The notes: generated by a model not told the origin, from the sequence alone. A stretch of DNA of 64,000 bases from an uncultured Lachnospiraceae bacterium (GCA_947570615.1 CANOVJ010000005.1:1-64000); one strand, 5' to 3'. Counted from the first letter of the stretch, positions 35,176 to 44,117 are shown. Translations and numbers: made by a program.

Positions 35176-36225
35176 ATGAAACACAAAATGGCCATAGTCG
35201 GCTTTGGAGGAATGGCCGGCTGGCATCATAAGGAAATTCAGACCATCGACGATCTGGAGATTGCCGGAATCTGGGATATCAAAGAGGAGAGAAGAGCAGT
35301 TGCAAACCAGAAGGGGCTTCATGTGTACGAAAGCCTTGAGGATCTTCTGGCCGATCCCGAAACCGACCTGGTGCTGATCGCCACCCCCAACGATGTGCAT
35401 AAGCCTGTTGCCATCGCGGCAATGGAGGCCGGCAAAAACGTGATCAGCGAAAAGCCCGTCACCTTAAGCTCTGCCGATTTACAGGAAATGATGGAGGCCT
35501 CCACCCGGACCGGGCGTTTCCTCACCGTTCACCAGAACAGGCGCTGGGACGAGGATTTCCTGACGGTTCGAAACATTCTTAAGGAGGGCAGGCTGGGAGA
35601 GTTATTCCGCGTGGAATCCAGAGTACACGGCTCCAGGGGGATCCCCGGAGACTGGCGTCAGGAAAAGGAGCATGGCGGCGGAATGATCCTGGACTGGGGC
35701 GTACATCTTTTAGACCAGATGCTCCTGCTCTTTCCGGGCGTCTCCATCCGCAGTGTGTACGCTACCTGGACCCACGTGACCAATCAGCTTGTGGACGATG
35801 GATTCTCTGCGGAGCTTCTATTTGAGAACAACGTCCGCGCCCTGGTGGAGGTGGGCACCAGTAACTTTATCTCCCTGCCCAGATGGTACGTGCTGGGAAC
35901 CGACGGGACCGCCGTTATCGAGGACTGGGATTTGAGCGGAAGGATCGTGCGGGCCTCCGGCGTGGATGAGAAGGATGTCATGCCGGTGATCACCGCGGCC
36001 GGGCTGACCAAGACCATGGCCCCGAGACGGGACGACAGTATTTTCACCGAAGAGCTGCCCAAAGCCAGAAGCGATGTGAGGGAGTTTTATCTGAATGTGA
36101 TGGCCGTCTTAGAGGGCCGGGAGGAAAGCCGGATTAAGCTGCCCGAGGTCATGAGGGTTATGAAGCTGATGGAGGCCATCGCCAGATCTGCCGAAAGCGG
36201 AGAGGTCGTTAAGGAAATACTTTAA
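35176..36225 (+). CDS. Gfo/Idh/MocA family oxidoreductase (first of two)
   Basis: A 349-aa NAD(P)-dependent dehydrogenase. The Rossmann loop is IVGFGGMAGWH, with ATPNDVHKP, and the EKP catalytic lysine is in ISEKPVTLSS. The substrate-domain markers include HQNRRWDEDF and the GGGMILDWGVHLLDQML helix. Family members oxidise sugar hydroxyls, often at C3. It lies 81 nt after the first barrel gene, with a structured spacer. The GHIxx order and pairing with isomerase-like barrels suggest 3-keto sugar chemistry. Confidence 0.88.
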   Translation: MKHKMAIVGFGGMAGWHHKEIQTIDDLEIAGIWDIKEERRAVANQKGLHVYESLEDLLADPETDLVLIATPNDVHKPVAIAAMEAGKNVISEKPVTLSSADLQEMMEASTRTGRFLTVHQNRRWDEDFLTVRNILKEGRLGELFRVESRVHGSRGIPGDWRQEKEHGGGMILDWGVHLLDQMLLLFPGVSIRSVYATWTHVTNQLVDDGFSAELLFENNVRALVEVGTSNFISLPRWYVLGTDGTAVIEDWDLSGRIVRASGVDEKDVMPVITAAGLTKTMAPRRDDSIFTEELPKARSDVREFYLNVMAVLEGREESRIKLPEVMRVMKLMEAIARSAESGEVVKEIL

Positions 36226-36314
36226 TATCATATTGTGCAGATTTGCAGCTCTGAATCTGCAGGGCGTGAGCAAACCTGATATATGCAGGAAACTGCACAG
36301 AAACGAGGGAAATT

Positions 36315-37076
36315 ATGAGTAATGTAAAAATCGCCGCACAGGTCTATTCCGTGCGGGAGCTGGCCCAGGCAGATTTCAGAAAAACCATGGAAGGTCTGCG
36401 CGAAATCGGCTATGAGGGCGTGGAGCTGGCCGGTTTGTACGGACTTACTCCAACGGAGGTGAGAGACACTCTGAAGGAGACAGGCCTTGAAGCCGTCAGC
36501 GCCCATGTGGGCATCGATCTGTTTCTGGAGGATCTGGAGGGAACCGTCCAGGACTACCGCACCATTGGCTGCAGCTATATCGGAATCCCCGCCCTGAAAA
36601 CAGACCGGCATTTCGGAGGTGAAAAATTCCAGGAAACCTGCGCCTTTATCAGAAAGCTCTCCACCTGCTGCGCGGAAAACGGAATGGTTCTTCTCTATCA
36701 TAACCACAGCTTCGAATTTGAGAAGACACCCGCCGGGACGTATCTGTTAGACGAGTTCTATCAGGCACTGGACGCGGATACCATCCAGACCGAGCTGGAC
36801 ACCTGCTGGGTTGCCAACGGCGGAGAGAGCCCCGTGGCGTATCTCGAAAAATATCGGGGGCGTTGCCCGCTGGTACATATGAAGGATTCCCGCCGTTCCG
36901 GGGACAGTGTGGAGCTGATGGCCCTGGGAGAAGGGGAGCTGGACGTTGCCGCCATCGCCAGAGCTGCCGTCGCATGCGGCGCAAAATGGCTGGTGGTGGA
37001 ACAGGACCATCATCCCTTCGGAGAACCCATGGAAAATATGCGCACCAGCTTTTCTTATCTGAAAAGCATCATATAA
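36315..37076 (+). CDS. TIM-barrel sugar isomerase/epimerase-like protein (second of three)
   Basis: A 253-aa barrel protein. Visible ligands include the His/Glu of LLYHNHSFEFE, the Asp of TELDTCWV, the His of LVHMKDSR and the Glu of VVEQDHHP. It is shorter than the first barrel. RBS around GAGG upstream of 36315. It lies 89 nt after the first oxidoreductase and 25 nt before the second. Confidence 0.85.
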   Translation: MSNVKIAAQVYSVRELAQADFRKTMEGLREIGYEGVELAGLYGLTPTEVRDTLKETGLEAVSAHVGIDLFLEDLEGTVQDYRTIGCSYIGIPALKTDRHFGGEKFQETCAFIRKLSTCCAENGMVLLYHNHSFEFEKTPAGTYLLDEFYQALDADTIQTELDTCWVANGGESPVAYLEKYRGRCPLVHMKDSRRSGDSVELMALGEGELDVAAIARAAVACGAKWLVVEQDHHPFGEPMENMRTSFSYLKSII

Positions 37077-37101
37077 CATGACACACGGAGGTTAAAACAA
37101 T

Positions 37102-38178
37102 ATGCGGAAAATCAGAGCTGGAATTATCGGCTGCGGCGGGATCGCCAACGGAAAGCATCTTCCCGCTATGAAAAAAAACGGAAACTTTGAGATCGTCGCC
37201 TTCTGCGACCTGGTCGAGGAGAGAGCGCAGAAAGCCAGGCAGGAGTACGGCACAGAGGATGCGAAAGTCTTTACCGATTACAAAGAGCTGTTAAAGGAGG
37301 ATGTGGAGGTCGTATACGTACTGACGCCCAACAGCGCCCACGCTCCTCTTAGCATTGATGCGCTGGAAGCCGGAAAGCATGTTATGTGCGAAAAGCCCAT
37401 GGCAAAGACCTATGCGGAGGCCAAAGCCATGGTGGAGGCCGCCGAGCGCACCGGGAAAATTCTCACCATCGGCTATCAAAATCGTTACCGTGCGGATTCT
37501 TCCTATTTAAAAAAGGCCTGCCAGGACGGCGAGCTGGGCGAAATCTATTACGCAAAGGCTCACGCCATCCGCAGGAGGGCGGTTCCCACCTGGGGCGTTT
37601 TCCTGGATGCGGAGAAACAGGGCGGCGGCCCCCTGATCGATATCGGCACCCACGCGCTGGATCTCACGCTGTGGATGATGGACAACTACGAGCCCGAAAT
37701 GGTCGTCGGCTCCGTATACCGCAAGCTGGCTGACCAGACACAGACCGGAAATGCCTGGGGCGACTGGGATCCTTCGGTCTTTACCGTAGAGGATTCCGCA
37801 TTCGGCTTTATCAGAATGAAAAACGGAGCAACCATCTGTCTTGAGTCCTCCTGGGCTCTGAACAGTCTGGACGTGCGGGAAGCTCAGACCACACTCTGCG
37901 GGACAAAAGCCGGCGCGGATATGTCGGATGGTCTTCGCATCAACCGTGTAAACCACAACAGACAGTGTGTGGAAAAGCCTGACTTAAACGCCGGAGGCGT
38001 GGCTTTCTACGACGGGAAGAGTGAGGACGCCAGCGACGTGGAGCAGAGGGTTTTCTACAACGCTGTGGTAAACGGTGAGCCTTTGGTGGTGGAGCCCGGA
38101 CAGGCCATGGTGGTGACCCGGATCCTGGAGGCCATCTACGAATCCGGCGAAACCGGAAAAGCCGTTTATTTCGATTAA
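37102..38178 (+). CDS. Gfo/Idh/MocA family oxidoreductase (second of two)
   Basis: A 358-aa dehydrogenase. GIIGCGGIANGKH is the nucleotide loop, with the CEKPMAKTYAE catalytic motif, IGYQNRYRADS, and GGGPLIDIGTHALDLTLW in the substrate domain. It is clearly different from the first oxidoreductase, so the pair probably works on two substrates or positions, or one oxidises and the other reduces. Strong RBS GGAGG. Confidence 0.9.
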   Translation: MRKIRAGIIGCGGIANGKHLPAMKKNGNFEIVAFCDLVEERAQKARQEYGTEDAKVFTDYKELLKEDVEVVYVLTPNSAHAPLSIDALEAGKHVMCEKPMAKTYAEAKAMVEAAERTGKILTIGYQNRYRADSSYLKKACQDGELGEIYYAKAHAIRRRAVPTWGVFLDAEKQGGGPLIDIGTHALDLTLWMMDNYEPEMVVGSVYRKLADQTQTGNAWGDWDPSVFTVEDSAFGFIRMKNGATICLESSWALNSLDVREAQTTLCGTKAGADMSDGLRINRVNHNRQCVEKPDLNAGGVAFYDGKSEDASDVEQRVFYNAVVNGEPLVVEPGQAMVVTRILEAIYESGETGKAVYFD

Positions 38179-38265
38179 ATTTTTCCATCGGAGCCGCCCT
38201 CGGGCCGGCTCCGACCGGCTGCGGGCTTTCGCCGGTGGAAAGCACTGATAAGGAGGACTTTAAAG
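38179..38265 (+). other. Structured spacer between the second oxidoreductase and the third barrel gene
   Basis: Two adjacent hairpins, CGGAGCCG/CGGCTCCG (38189-38213) and CCGGC/GCCGG (38215-38235), enclosed by an outer TTTCCA/TGGAAA pairing (38182-38187 with 38236-38241). The structure ends about 10 nt before the GGAGG of the next gene. Possible mRNA processing or translation control. Confidence 0.55.
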
Positions 38266-39045
38266 ATGATGAAACTTGGCAGAATCGCATGGTTCGAGGA
38301 GGCTGACTTCCAGGACGCGAAGGAGCGGGGAATGGCCTTTATAGAGCTGGATGTGAACGACAGAGCAGAGCTGTTTCTGGAGAATCTGGACGCCATTAAG
38401 GAGAGAAGCGAAAGGTACCAGATGCCCATCGGCGCTGTGGGAAGATGGGGGAGCGAGCGCATCTCCAAAGAGGGGATCTGCTCCGATGAGCTGAATCTGG
38501 AGTGCAGGCTGATCGACGCGTCGGCCCGGCTGGGCTGCGGGGTATACATCACCGGCTGTAACTTTGTGGATGAGCTCTCCTATTACGAGAACTGCACCCT
38601 GGCGATCTCCTACTTTGAAAAACTGATTGCCTACGGCAGGGAGAAGGGCGTAAAAATTTCCACCTACAACTGCCGTTGGAATAACTTTGTCTGTGACCCC
38701 ATGGCTTTTACCCTGATCCACGGTTATCTGAAGGATCTGTATATCAAATACGACCCCTCCCACTGCGTTTATGCCGGAGGCGACTACTTACAGGAGGCCA
38801 GGGACTGGGGCGACCGCTTTTTACATGTACATATAAAGGGCTCGCTGGTAATCGACGGCGAGCGCTATGACGATCCCCCCGCAGGGCTGGATCAGACCAA
38901 CTGGGGCGCATTCATGTCTGTCCTGTATGCCAAAGGGTACGACGGCTGCCTGAGCATTGAGCCTCATTCCCAGAACTGGCGCGGCGAGCTGGGCGAAAAG
39001 GGGATCGACTATACGATCCGCTACATTAAAAACCTTATGTTATAG
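38266..39045 (+). CDS. TIM-barrel sugar isomerase/epimerase-like protein, divergent metal site (third of three)
   Basis: A 259-aa barrel protein. It keeps KYDPSHCVYAGGDY, the His of HVHIKGS and the Glu of LSIEPHSQNW. Where the other two have a Glu/His (ELHP or NHSFE), it reads ISTYNCRWNNFV, so one metal ligand seems replaced. It is 14 nt before the GH27 gene. RBS AAGGAGG. Confidence 0.8.
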   Translation: MMKLGRIAWFEEADFQDAKERGMAFIELDVNDRAELFLENLDAIKERSERYQMPIGAVGRWGSERISKEGICSDELNLECRLIDASARLGCGVYITGCNFVDELSYYENCTLAISYFEKLIAYGREKGVKISTYNCRWNNFVCDPMAFTLIHGYLKDLYIKYDPSHCVYAGGDYLQEARDWGDRFLHVHIKGSLVIDGERYDDPPAGLDQTNWGAFMSVLYAKGYDGCLSIEPHSQNWRGELGEKGIDYTIRYIKNLML

Positions 39046-39059
39046 GAAAGGAGAATTTT

Positions 39060-40190
39060 ATGGTTAAATTAACACCCCCCATGGGCTGGAACTCATGGAA
39101 CACCTTCGGAGAAAACATCAATGAGCAGCTGATCTTTGAGACTGCCGACGCCATGGTCGCCAACGGCCTTCCGGAAAAGGGTTACGACTATCTGGTAATC
39201 GACGACTGCTGGTCCTTAAAGGAGCGTGACGAGAACCAGCGTCTGGTCCCGGATCCCGCCAAATTCCCCAACGGAATGAAGGCTGTTGCGGACTATGTTC
39301 ACTCCAAAGGCCTTAAATTCGGCATGTACTCCTGTGCCGGAAATCTGACCTGCGCCGGGTATCCCGGAAGCTTCGAGCACGAATTTATCGATGCGGAGAC
39401 CTTCGCAGAGTGGGGCGTGGATTTTCTGAAATACGACTACTGCTATCACAGCCCCATCATTCACGGGAAATACCTGTACAAGCGCATGGGGCTTGCCCTT
39501 GAGAACTGCGGCAGGGACATCCTGTTCAGCGCCTGCTCCTGGGGAACCGACGAGACCCACGAGTGGATCAAGACCACCGGCGCCTCCATGTGGCGTTCCA
39601 CCGGCGATATCTTCGACACCTGGGAGTCCATCAAGGATCTGACCAGACAGCAGGAAAAGCTTCACCCCTACAACGGCGTGGGCTGCTTTAACGATATGGA
39701 TATGCTGGTAGTGGGAATGTATGGCAAGGGCAACGTGGGCTTGAAGGGCTGTAACGACACCCAGTACAAAACCCACTTCTCCATCTGGGCCTTCATGGGA
39801 TCCCCTCTGATGATCGGCTGTGACATCCGCGATATGAATCAGGCCACGAAGGACATCCTTTTTAATGAGGAGCTGATCAGGATCAATCAGGACAGAGCCT
39901 GCCGTCAGCCGGTGAAGCTGGTTGGCACCTGGTCCAGAGAGGACGTTCTTCTGTATTCCAGACAGCTTGAGAACGGTGATCTGGCCATCGGGCTGTTTAA
40001 CTTAAGCGATCAGAAGACCTCCGTCAGGCTGAATCTGGATGAGCTTGGCCTTCCCTTCAGCACCGGGAAAACCCTTGAGACAAAGGAAGTATGGACCGGC
40101 GAAACCTCCAGGGTGAAAAATTCCACCCTCATCCGGGAGCTGGAAGCTTTTGACTGTGCCGTGCTTCGCGCAAAAATTGTGAATCTGTAA
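39060..40190 (+). CDS. GH27 alpha-galactosidase
   Basis: A 376-aa glycoside hydrolase that removes terminal alpha-galactose with retention. GH27 marks are PPMGWNSWN near the N terminus, IDDCW, the nucleophile D126 in FLKYDYCYH, and acid/base D183 in MWRSTGDI. A short beta-sandwich follows the barrel. No signal peptide, so it acts in the cytoplasm. GH27 is less usual than GH36 in Firmicutes, and here both are present. The stop overlaps the next ATG (TAATG). Confidence 0.93.
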   Translation: MVKLTPPMGWNSWNTFGENINEQLIFETADAMVANGLPEKGYDYLVIDDCWSLKERDENQRLVPDPAKFPNGMKAVADYVHSKGLKFGMYSCAGNLTCAGYPGSFEHEFIDAETFAEWGVDFLKYDYCYHSPIIHGKYLYKRMGLALENCGRDILFSACSWGTDETHEWIKTTGASMWRSTGDIFDTWESIKDLTRQQEKLHPYNGVGCFNDMDMLVVGMYGKGNVGLKGCNDTQYKTHFSIWAFMGSPLMIGCDIRDMNQATKDILFNEELIRINQDRACRQPVKLVGTWSREDVLLYSRQLENGDLAIGLFNLSDQKTSVRLNLDELGLPFSTGKTLETKEVWTGETSRVKNSTLIRELEAFDCAVLRAKIVNL

Positions 40191-40381
40191 TGAATGCCTG
40201 CATGAAATGCGGCAGGGAGCTTACCTTCAACGATATTGGCGCTTACAGGAAGTTTATCAACCGGGGAAGCACACAGTATCTGTGCAAAGAGTGTCTTGCC
40301 GCCAGACTGGATGTGACGGTGGAGGATATCAACCGCAAAATTGAACAGTTTAAGCTCCAGGGATGCACATTGTTTGTATAA
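40190..40381 (+). CDS. 63-aa zinc-ribbon-like small protein
   Basis: Two cysteine pairs, CMKC near residue 4 and CKEC near residue 32, probably bind one zinc. The C-terminal half (DVTVEDINRKIEQFKLQGC) is helical. The ATG overlaps the GH27 stop codon (TAATG), so expression is tied to GH27. It is not recognised. It may be an assembly, regulatory or nucleic-acid-binding factor; no function is claimed. Confidence 0.75.
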   Translation: MNACMKCGRELTFNDIGAYRKFINRGSTQYLCKECLAARLDVTVEDINRKIEQFKLQGCTLFV

Positions 40382-40382
40382 A

Positions 40383-40411
40383 TTGTAGGAAAATACTGTT
40401 TTTTCCTGCAA
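40383..40411 (+). terminator. Hairpin after the zinc-ribbon gene
   Basis: TTGTAGGAAAA/TTTTCCTGCAA stem (40383-40393 with 40401-40411, one G-T pair), beginning 2 nt after the stop. There is no T run after it, so it may be partial or a processing site rather than a terminator. Confidence 0.5.
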
Positions 40412-40418
40412 TATGATG

Positions 40419-40479
40419 TATAATATGATCAGAGCGTGCGTGATCCCTTTCGGTTTCCGGCGGTCTGGTCATATTTTTT
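40419..40479 (+). promoter_or_regulatory. Possible -10 and leader hairpin/terminator upstream of GH36
   Basis: TATAAT at 40419-40424 is followed by ATGATCAGA (40425-40433) pairing with TCTGGTCAT (40464-40472, one G-T pair) and T6 at 40474-40479. This could be the operon terminator, or a leader attenuator if transcription starts near 40430. The -35 (CTGTTT, 40396-40401) is weak. Confidence 0.5.
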
Positions 40480-40513
40480 GTAACTTTTAACTGGAATTTC
40501 ATGGAGGATGAAA

Positions 40514-42715
40514 ATGGCAATCAAGGTTTGCGACGAAAAGAAAATTTTTCAGATCAACACTCCCAACACCACCTATCTTATGGGCGTTGTGAAGGACAAA
40601 TATCTGGGACACATGTATTATGGACCGAGGATGGAGGACTGCGACGGACTTTATCTGCTCCGCGCTCCGCAGGGGGAGAAGGCGGATCACTTCCTGTACA
40701 AAAAGAACAAGATCGGCTTTATGGACAGCTTCAGCTTCGAGTATCCTGCCTGGGGTACGGGTGATTTCCGGGACACCTGCCTGAAGGTAAGAGACGAAAG
40801 AGGATACGACACCTGCGAGCTGGCCTATGAGGGCTATGAGCTCATGGACGATAAACCTGCCCTTACGGGAATGCCCGCCACCTTTGCCGGGAAGGAACCC
40901 GCAGGAGCTGCGCAGACTCTGACAATCATCCTGCGGGATAGGCTGATCGGGCTGAAAATCCTCCTGCGCTACAGCACCTTCGAGGACTCCGACGCCATCA
41001 TCCGCAGCGTTGTAGCGGTCAATGAAGGGACGCAGAAGCTGTATCTTGAAAAAATCCTGAGCGCCTGTCTGGATATGGACGATGAAAATTTTGATCTGAT
41101 CACCCTCCATGGCTGCTGGGGCAGAGAGCGCCACACGGCCGTGCGCAGAGTCTCCATCGGAAAGCACATTGTATCCTCCCTGCGCGGTGAGTCCAGCCAT
41201 CAGGTACAGCCCTTTATGGCTCTTACTACCAACGGCACCAATCAGAAGAGCGGCGACGTATACGCCATGAATTTCGTTTATTCCGGCAACTTTATCGCCG
41301 AGACCGAACTGGATCATCAGGACGGCGTGCGGATGAGTCTTGGGCTTCACCCCGACACCTTCGAGTGGGTGCTGGATCCCGGCGCTTCCTTTGAGACCCC
41401 CGAAGCCGTTGTGGTATACTCCGATAAGGGCCTTGGCCAGATGACCAGAACTTTCCACAATCTGTACAAAAACCATCTGATCCGCAGCAAATATCTCCAC
41501 TCCAAACGTCCGATCCTGGTCAACAACTGGGAGGCTACCTATTTTAATTTTGACACCGAAAAGCTGGTTGCCATTGCGGAGGAAGCCAAAAAGCTCGGTA
41601 TCGAAATGCTTGTGCTGGACGACGGATGGTTTGGCAAGAGGGATAACGACGAAAGCGGTCTGGGCGACTGGCAGGTAAACGAGGAAAAGATAAAGGGCGG
41701 TATGAAATCCCTGGCAGAGCGCATCAACGGCGTGGGGCTTAAATTTGGCCTCTGGTTTGAGCCGGAGATGGTTTCTCCTGATTCCGATCTTTTCCGCGCC
41801 CATCCCGACTGGGCGATACAGGTGGAGGGCAGAGAGCCCAGTATGGGAAGACACCAGTATGTGCTTGATTTAACCCGTCAGGAAGTGGTGGATTATGTAT
41901 ATGAAAGCGTGGCTGCAGTCCTGCGCAGCGCCAATATCGAATACGTAAAATGGGATATGAACCGTTCTCTCACGGACCTGGGAAGCCTGGCCCTGGATCG
42001 TGAGCACATGGGCGAGTTCTCTCACCGGTATGTACTTGGCCTGTACCAGATGCAGGAGCGTCTTTTAAACGACTTCCCGGACCTGTTGCTTGAGAACTGC
42101 TCCAGCGGAGGCGCACGCTTTGACGCCGGGATGCTCTACTACAGCCCGCAGATCTGGACCTCCGACGACATGGATCCCATTGAGCGTCTTTCCATTCAGG
42201 AGGGTACCGCCATGCTTTACCCTCTCAGCTCCATGGGCGCACATATCTGCGTATGTCCCAACCATTCTGTGGGGCGCAACACTCCCATGGAGACGAGAGC
42301 TCATGTCGCCCTGGCTGGAACCTTCGGCTACGAGCTGGATCTGACGAAGCTCTCCGAGGAGGACAAGGAAAAGGCGGTCGTCTTTAATAAGGAATATCAC
42401 AAATACAACGATGTGGTCCGCGAGGGGGACTATTACCGCATCGCCTCCTACCAGGAAAACAATATGTACGACTGCTGGCAGGTGGTAAGCCCCGATAAGA
42501 GCGAAAGCCTCGTAACCTATGTGCAGGTTCGTTTTGAGACCATGCGCAAATCCAGACGCCTGCGGCTGGAAGGTCTGGAGCCTGGCGCAATCTACCAGCT
42601 CGAGGGAACCGAACAGACCTTCTCCGGAGAAATGCTCATGAACGCCGGCTATCTCCAGCCTATGCTCCACGGCGACTACAACAGCATTCTGCTTCACTTC
42701 GTGAAAAAGAATTAG
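40514..42715 (+). CDS. GH36 alpha-galactosidase
   Basis: A 733-aa enzyme with the full GH36 layout: N-terminal beta-supersandwich, TIM barrel and C-terminal domain. The barrel shows LVLDDGWFGKRDND, KWDMNRSLTD with nucleophile D481, the SSGGARFDAG loop, and WTSDDMDP with acid/base D551. No signal peptide, so cytoplasmic. It hydrolyses melibiose, raffinose-family sugars and similar. The ATG at 40514 sits 6 nt after GGAGG; an ATG 6 nt upstream touches the site. Confidence 0.96.
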   Translation: MAIKVCDEKKIFQINTPNTTYLMGVVKDKYLGHMYYGPRMEDCDGLYLLRAPQGEKADHFLYKKNKIGFMDSFSFEYPAWGTGDFRDTCLKVRDERGYDTCELAYEGYELMDDKPALTGMPATFAGKEPAGAAQTLTIILRDRLIGLKILLRYSTFEDSDAIIRSVVAVNEGTQKLYLEKILSACLDMDDENFDLITLHGCWGRERHTAVRRVSIGKHIVSSLRGESSHQVQPFMALTTNGTNQKSGDVYAMNFVYSGNFIAETELDHQDGVRMSLGLHPDTFEWVLDPGASFETPEAVVVYSDKGLGQMTRTFHNLYKNHLIRSKYLHSKRPILVNNWEATYFNFDTEKLVAIAEEAKKLGIEMLVLDDGWFGKRDNDESGLGDWQVNEEKIKGGMKSLAERINGVGLKFGLWFEPEMVSPDSDLFRAHPDWAIQVEGREPSMGRHQYVLDLTRQEVVDYVYESVAAVLRSANIEYVKWDMNRSLTDLGSLALDREHMGEFSHRYVLGLYQMQERLLNDFPDLLLENCSSGGARFDAGMLYYSPQIWTSDDMDPIERLSIQEGTAMLYPLSSMGAHICVCPNHSVGRNTPMETRAHVALAGTFGYELDLTKLSEEDKEKAVVFNKEYHKYNDVVREGDYYRIASYQENNMYDCWQVVSPDKSESLVTYVQVRFETMRKSRRLRLEGLEPGAIYQLEGTEQTFSGEMLMNAGYLQPMLHGDYNSILLHFVKKN

Positions 42716-42734
42716 AACTATCCCATCATTTTAA

Positions 42735-42762
42735 GAGGGACAGGTCATCCGACCTGTCCCTC
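42735..42762. terminator. Convergent-gene hairpin (bidirectional terminator-like)
   Basis: Perfect 12-bp stem GAGGGACAGGTC/GACCTGTCCCTC with loop ATCC, between the ends of GH36 (plus) and the protease gene (minus). T runs are short on both sides. Confidence 0.7.
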
Positions 42763-42767
42763 CTGTA

Positions 42768-44117
42768 TTATCCGATCTTACCTTCCAGCACCTCAATGGC
42801 CCGCTCCACCTGGTTATCCATACCGGCTGCCTCGCTGGCCTCCTCGTCATATTCCAGCTCGATATCCGGCTCAATTCCGATTCCGTGAATATTTCTCCCT
42901 GATGGTGTAAAGTAGGCGCTGATGGTCAGCTTCACCGCCGTGCCGTCGTCCAGTCTGTGTATCTTCTGGACAATCCCCTTTCCAAAGGTGGTGGTGCCGA
43001 TCAGCGTTCCCTTATTGTAATCCTGAATGGCCCCCGCCAGGATCTCCGACGCGCTCGCCGAATATTCGTTTACCAGCACCGCCAGCGGAATATTGATCTC
43101 CGACGGGTCATCCCTTGTATATTCCACTCTCTTGCCGTATTTGTCCTCCGTGTAGACAATCAGACCTTTGGGAACGATCTTTCCCGCGATGTCCACCACC
43201 GCCGTCAGATCGCCGCCGGGATTACTGCGAAGATCCAGTATCAGTCCCTTCATGCCATATTCTTTGAGCTCCGCCATGGCTTCCGTATACTGATCCACTG
43301 TCACGCCGTCAAACTCCCGGATGCGCAGATAACCGATGCCGTCCGTATCCTCCAGCATACCGCTCTCCACGGTGGTGGCCACGATCTGTTTTGACCTTTT
43401 AATATCCATATCCAGGAAGTCGTTTTCGCCCTCCCGGTAAATGCTCAGATGTACGGTGCTTCCCTCTCTTCCCTTTACAAGGCTCACCACCTGGGTCAGG
43501 CTCATCCCCTGAGTGGACTCCCCGTCCACCTCATAGATGATATCCCCCTCCTCAAGGCCTGCCTCCTGGGCCGGAGACCCCTCCATCACCCCGTTGATCA
43601 TGGCCAGATTCAGATCCCTGCTCATGGAAATGTAAGCGCCGATCCCGTAGGAAATCCCCTGGTTGCTGTTCACCGCATCCTCTAACTCCTCCCGGGAGTA
43701 ATACTCAGAGTAGGGATCGCCCAGCGCCTTCACCATCCCCTTGTAGATGCCGTCCTGAAGCTCCTCCTGGGACACCTCATCCCCGTAAAAGTAATACTGG
43801 TCGATGGCCTCCTCCAGGGTCTTCATCTTCTGGATGGTATCCCCGCTGACCACGCTCTCCTTTTCTTCCCCGTCCTCCGTCGCCGCGGTAGCCTGCGCCT
43901 GACGCACTCTGAAAATCTGATAAGCCATCCTTCCCGCCCAGACTGCGGTCACAACAAGGGACGCCGTAAGCACTCCCATGATAACCCCGCTGCGGAAATA
44001 TCTGGAGCGTATCTTCTTTTCATTTCCCTCATCGCAGATTGTTTCCTTCCCGGAAACCTCCGCCGGACGCAAACTGCGTTCTGCCTCTTCTGATCTGTCC
44101 ACGAAACTCTCTCCCAT
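42768..44117 (-). CDS. ctpA: S41 family carboxy-terminal processing protease (CtpA-like)
   Basis: A 449-aa membrane-anchored serine protease. There is a charged N-terminal ~40 residues, then a helix (GVIMGVLTASLVVTAVW), then an extracellular PDZ (SMSRDLNLAMING... AQEAGLEEGDIIYEVDGES) and an S41 domain. The catalytic serine is in VNEYSASASEILAG and the lysine in TTFGKGIVQK. It is last in the operon cdaR-like-ftsE-ftsX-envC-like-ctpA-like; its ATG directly follows the upstream TAG stop. It probably acts on cell-wall or division proteins, by context. Confidence 0.93.
   Translation of the reverse strand: MGESFVDRSEEAERSLRPAEVSGKETICDEGNEKKIRSRYFRSGVIMGVLTASLVVTAVWAGRMAYQIFRVRQAQATAATEDGEEKESVVSGDTIQKMKTLEEAIDQYYFYGDEVSQEELQDGIYKGMVKALGDPYSEYYSREELEDAVNSNQGISYGIGAYISMSRDLNLAMINGVMEGSPAQEAGLEEGDIIYEVDGESTQGMSLTQVVSLVKGREGSTVHLSIYREGENDFLDMDIKRSKQIVATTVESGMLEDTDGIGYLRIREFDGVTVDQYTEAMAELKEYGMKGLILDLRSNPGGDLTAVVDIAGKIVPKGLIVYTEDKYGKRVEYTRDDPSEINIPLAVLVNEYSASASEILAGAIQDYNKGTLIGTTTFGKGIVQKIHRLDDGTAVKLTISAYFTPSGRNIHGIGIEPDIELEYDEEASEAAGMDNQVERAIEVLEGKIG

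Noticed and set aside
40499-41854. 451-codon minus-strand frame
   Set aside because: Antisense to GH36, which has all its catalytic motifs.
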